Below are positions 7,799 through 9,439 of a DNA stretch of 9,439 bases, one piece after another. Within the stretch, counting starts at the first letter, position 1. The number at the start of each line of letters is the position of its first letter. Both the position numbers and the translations under genes were made by a program. The stretch is from Gorillibacterium sp. (lineage in GTDB: Bacteria > Bacillota > Bacilli > Paenibacillales > NBRC-103111). Below the pieces are notes generated by a model. That model had not been told where the DNA came from, ran no database searches, and saw nothing but the letters and a program-made list of their open reading frames with translations. The stretch is from assembly GCA_014380705.1 (NCBI GenBank), contig JACMJI010000191.1, positions 1 through 9,439 on the forward strand. Reading direction: 5' to 3'.

Positions 7799-7830
7799 GC
7801 CGCTGTTACCCAATAATGGGTAACAGCGGC
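7799..7830. repeat. Perfect 14-bp inverted repeat inside the pseudouridine synthase
   Basis: GCCGCTGTTACCCA (7799-7812) and its exact complement TGGGTAACAGCGGC (7817-7830) flank a four-base ATAA loop. It lies inside coding sequence, encoding the AAVTHYWVTAA stretch on the minus strand. There is no T-run on either side, so it is not a standard terminator. Confidence 0.8.
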
Positions 7831-7879
7831 GTAACCCTCCTCTATAACCACGCGAATCCGCGGGTGCTCTACATCACGA

Positions 7880-8707
7880 TCAATGGGGGCATCGATAGTG
7901 CCCGAAGCCTGCAGCAACGACCGATGCGAGTTTTCGCCGCTTTTCCTCGCTTCGCTGCAGGACCAGCCAGTGAAGGACATAAAGCGAAGCGGCGAAGACG
8001 CAATGCGCGGCGCTTTCAGGATGGCCGTTAAGAAGAAGGATCACGAACGCGCCAACCAGCAGGAGAAAGCGTCGGTACGTCGCCTTTTCCAGGACCAGGT
8101 CTAATCCAAGAAAAAGTGCAGGTAGAAAGGCGGCCACGGAAGAATGCTGGAAGTAGAGCCAGACGATGATGAAGGTGGAGAATCCGTAGGTGACCGCTGT
8201 GAAGACCGACGCCAGTAGTGAGTAGCGTCGTCTGGCGTAGAGAAAAGCGAACGTCAACGCGCCCAGAATCTTGAGTGCCGCTTCGAAAGTAAGGCTGTAC
8301 CCGAGAGGCAACGGCAAACCCAGCAACCGTAGAGGCGAGAGCGCTGCACTCTGGCCGTTTCCTAGAAGCGGGTACCCCCCTCCCGCAGCTTCGTTCCACA
8401 AAGGTACATGCAGATTCCTCCAGGACTCGCGCACCTGATGGGCCCAGGGAACCATCTGCAGGATGACGTCATTGATCTCCGTATTGGTCGTCGCCGCGGG
8501 CTTTCCAAGCGGCGTCCATGGATAGATGCGAAGAGTGTAATCAGCCGGGACATTGACGAAGCGTTGGGTTAACGGCTGAAAGAGAAAGCCCAGCGTGAGG
8601 AGGTAGAAGAGTGCGGCCACTCTCCACGGCAGGTCCCCGCCTGCCCGGCGCCAGAGATAGACGGCCAGAAAGTAGAAAGCACCCAGGTAGAGGAACGTCA
8701 GATTCAC
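7880..8707 (-). CDS. YfhO-like multi-spanning membrane protein, C-terminus lost at join
   Basis: About 265 genuine residues of a large polytopic membrane protein of the YfhO type (bacterial glycosyltransferase-related, GT-C-like fold, usually more than 700 residues). Diagnostic features are PLTQRFVNVPADYTLRIYPW in the first extracytoplasmic loop and VPLWNEAAGGGYPLLGNGQ, close to the LWNP..GYPLLAN motif of the family, followed by many hydrophobic helices (FLYLGAFYFLAVYLW, VAALFYLLTLGFLF, AALKILGALTFAFLYA, FLLLVGAFVILLL). Family members are linked to transfer of sugars onto cell-wall or lipid carriers. The frame stays open to 8902, but the codons beyond 8710 translate a palindromic intergenic repeat, so I place the start at GTG 8707; TTG 8743 is an alternative, and neither has a clear Shine-Dalgarno. 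The last eight or so codons before the stop at 7880 belong to the joined Firmicute DNA. Composition is GC-rich, unlike the genes to the left. Confidence 0.75.
   Translation of the reverse strand: MNLTFLYLGAFYFLAVYLWRRAGGDLPWRVAALFYLLTLGFLFQPLTQRFVNVPADYTLRIYPWTPLGKPAATTNTEINDVILQMVPWAHQVRESWRNLHVPLWNEAAGGGYPLLGNGQSAALSPLRLLGLPLPLGYSLTFEAALKILGALTFAFLYARRRYSLLASVFTAVTYGFSTFIIVWLYFQHSSVAAFLPALFLGLDLVLEKATYRRFLLLVGAFVILLLNGHPESAAHCVFAASLYVLHWLVLQRSEEKRRKLASVVAAGFGHYRCPH
7900..7922. other. Probable chimeric join between two genomes
   Basis: Left of about 7905 the minus strand encodes recognisable pseudouridine synthase (GTIDAPIDRD onward). Right of about 7915 it encodes a YfhO-like membrane protein in a different frame (ending RRKLASVVAAG before non-homologous sequence and a stop at 7880). 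Both genes are cut here, GC content and ribosome-binding style change here, and no mobile-element end or repeat is visible. The exact base cannot be fixed; a short shared stretch such as GCTGCAGGCTTCGG on the minus strand could be the overlap that joined the pieces. Confidence 0.75.
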
Positions 8708-8800
8708 GACGCCGCTTATACGTGATGTCTCCGCTAAGAGCAAAACCGGAGACCGAAGGACGTCAAGGGCATCTTCACCCGTATCGAGCCCGGTGCGATC

Positions 8801-8860
8801 TCTCCCTCTCGCCAGCGGGGAGAGGGTCGACGCGTGAGCGGCGGGGTGAGGAGCCGCCAG
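8801..8860. repeat. REP-like GC-rich palindromic intergenic element
   Basis: CCCTCTC (8804-8810) pairs with GAGAGGG (8820-8826) and, beside it, GGCGG (8840-8844) pairs with CCGCC (8854-8858). On the minus strand it reads CCTCACCCCGCC, then CCCTCTCCCCGCTGGCGAGAGGG. Such CCCTCACCCC/CCCTCTCCC elements are, to my recollection, widespread high-copy intergenic repeats in GC-rich Proteobacteria and some other phyla. It lies in the 228-base gap (8708-8935) between the two membrane-protein genes; no T-run follows, and nothing else is recognised in that gap. Confidence 0.6.
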
Positions 8861-8935
8861 CGAATCCGCGATCCCTCTTCTCGAGACTCGATGTCGATTC
8901 AAGGGCCGGAGGAGCAGGCTCGCCTGAAGCAGCCG

Positions 8936-9439
8936 CTACGGAACTCCCAGTACGCCGGCCAGTTCGCGGCGAACATAGACCACCGGCTGCAGGCCATTTC
9001 TCTGCTTCCATGAGCCCACCCGGACGTAGTCGACCAGCTGTTGTTTGAGCAGAGGTTCCTGGCCATCCGATCCGATGACGATAGGATCCGTCGTCGGTGT
9101 CAGCTGCCCGTGATACGAAACACGAGTGTAGTCGGGGAGATACCAGGGCATCGGCCAATAGTCCGAATAGACCACGGCGATAGGAGTGTCTTCGCGCGTA
9201 CCGATGGTTGCTGATATCTCCCGCACTTTGCTGATCATCTGCAGGAACTCGCGCGCAGTCGGAGCATAAACGTACGGCATCGACTCGTCGTCGTACCGAT
9301 AAAAATTCAGCCGGATCGACTGATACGAGGAAAACCCCAGCGCAACGATCAAAAACAAACCCAGGGTGGCGTCCGGCCTCAATCTCGCGCTGATCTGACG
9401 AACTGCGCACCCAGAGAGAATTGCAAGAGGAGGAAGAAA
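8936..9439 (-). CDS. Agl23/TIGR03663-like membrane protein, C-terminal part only
   Basis: The frame is open from the right edge of the window to the TAG at 8936, giving 167 residues with no true start: an internal TTG at 9382 is not the beginning, because 19 more sense codons precede it without a stop. It opens with the end of a membrane domain (PLAILSGC, then TLGLFLIVALGFSSYQSIRLNFY) and continues as a soluble domain. The segment YVYAPTAREFLQMISKVREISATIG followed by DYWPMPWYLPDYTRVSYHG matches what I remember of the C-terminus of TIGR03663 proteins, named flippase activity-associated protein Agl23, a GT-C-type membrane family whose role is poorly defined. It lies upstream of the YfhO-like gene on the same strand; together they suggest an envelope glycan or lipid-linked sugar locus. 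Family assignment is moderately sure; function is inferred. Confidence 0.7.
   Translation of the reverse strand, partial: FLPPLAILSGCAVRQISARLRPDATLGLFLIVALGFSSYQSIRLNFYRYDDESMPYVYAPTAREFLQMISKVREISATIGTREDTPIAVVYSDYWPMPWYLPDYTRVSYHGQLTPTTDPIVIGSDGQEPLLKQQLVDYVRVGSWKQRNGLQPVVYVRRELAGVLGVP

Larger units (their letters stand above)
7402..7980 (-). pseudogene. RluA/RluD-family pseudouridine synthase, N-terminus lost at join
   Basis: The open frame has 192 codons, but only about the last 168 (from 7908 down) look like a pseudouridine synthase of 23S rRNA. They contain ASGTIDAPIDRD, AAVTHYWV, the hallmark [27 protein letters not shown], then ALHAAKLGFVHPGTG and an acidic tail. Family members are about 300 residues, with an N-terminal S4 RNA-binding domain and a catalytic HRLDRxTSG segment containing the essential aspartate. 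Both are missing, so what is here cannot be active. The first 20 or so codons (MSFTGWSCSEARKSGENSHR) do not resemble the family; they are the YfhO-like gene read in another frame. The intact gene was probably cut when this contig was joined. It encodes a perfect inverted repeat (7799-7830) within the THYWVTAA region. Confidence 0.85.

Noticed and set aside
7402..8902. A natural fusion of a YfhO-like membrane protein with a pseudouridine synthase
   Set aside because: The two segments are in different reading frames, both lack essential parts, and composition changes at the join.
8775..9410. A 211-codon minus-strand frame and a 145-codon plus-strand frame (8611-9048)
   Set aside because: They overlap the Agl23-like C-terminus in other frames, are arginine-rich as expected of shadow frames in GC-rich DNA, and show no family motif.
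1..9439. CRISPR array, tRNA, rRNA, insertion sequence, phage or defence genes
   Set aside because: No regularly spaced repeats, no cloverleaf-like conserved segments, no transposase or integrase motifs, and no terminal inverted repeats were seen on either strand.

Overview
The window joins two unrelated-looking pieces of DNA. Positions 1 to about 7,900 look like chromosomal DNA of a low-to-moderate GC Firmicute, most likely Paenibacillus or a close relative. The evidence is strong GGAGG-type ribosome binding sites, sigma-A promoters with 17-base spacers, a rho-independent terminator, an IlvD very close to what I recall of Bacillus IlvD, and a YpcP-type exonuclease. From about 7,920 to the end the DNA is clearly GC-richer, has weak Shine-Dalgarno signals and a GC-rich palindromic intergenic repeat. 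It encodes large membrane proteins (YfhO-like, and an Agl23/TIGR03663-like C-terminus) of a kind I associate with Acidobacteria or similar phyla. The change falls inside two truncated genes in different reading frames, so I read it as a chimeric join (assembly artefact or contaminant) rather than a natural fusion.

Layout of the Firmicute part: (1) a partial unrecognised gene on the minus strand (1-300) behind a promoter and a terminator-like leader hairpin; (2) divergent to it, a small DUF3055-like protein (507-803); (3) convergent with that, ilvD for branched-chain amino acid synthesis (813-2501, minus), separated by only nine bases; (4) a 300-base gap with an ilvD promoter candidate and the terminator of the next gene; (5) a YpcP-like 5'-3' exonuclease (2802-3698, minus); (6) a GH28-like beta-helix glycosidase (3862-5175, minus), divergent from (7) a Gfo/Idh/MocA oxidoreductase (5402-6397, plus) and (8) a membrane-anchored metallophosphoesterase (6484-7377, plus); (9) convergent with these, the C-terminal part of an RluA/RluD-family pseudouridine synthase (7402 to about 7908, minus), cut off at the join.

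The second part, all minus strand, holds the N-terminal part of a YfhO-like membrane protein (7880-8707), an intergenic REP-like palindromic repeat (8801-8860) and the C-terminal 167 codons of an Agl23-like membrane protein that runs off the window.

Most of the Firmicute genes are housekeeping or small metabolic genes. The divergent glycosidase/oxidoreductase pair may form a small sugar-use locus. I found no CRISPR array, tRNA, rRNA, insertion sequence, phage gene or defence system. The points most worth checking are the join near 7,900, the leader hairpin with an overlapping short ORF at 297-380, and a perfect 14-bp inverted repeat inside the pseudouridine synthase gene.
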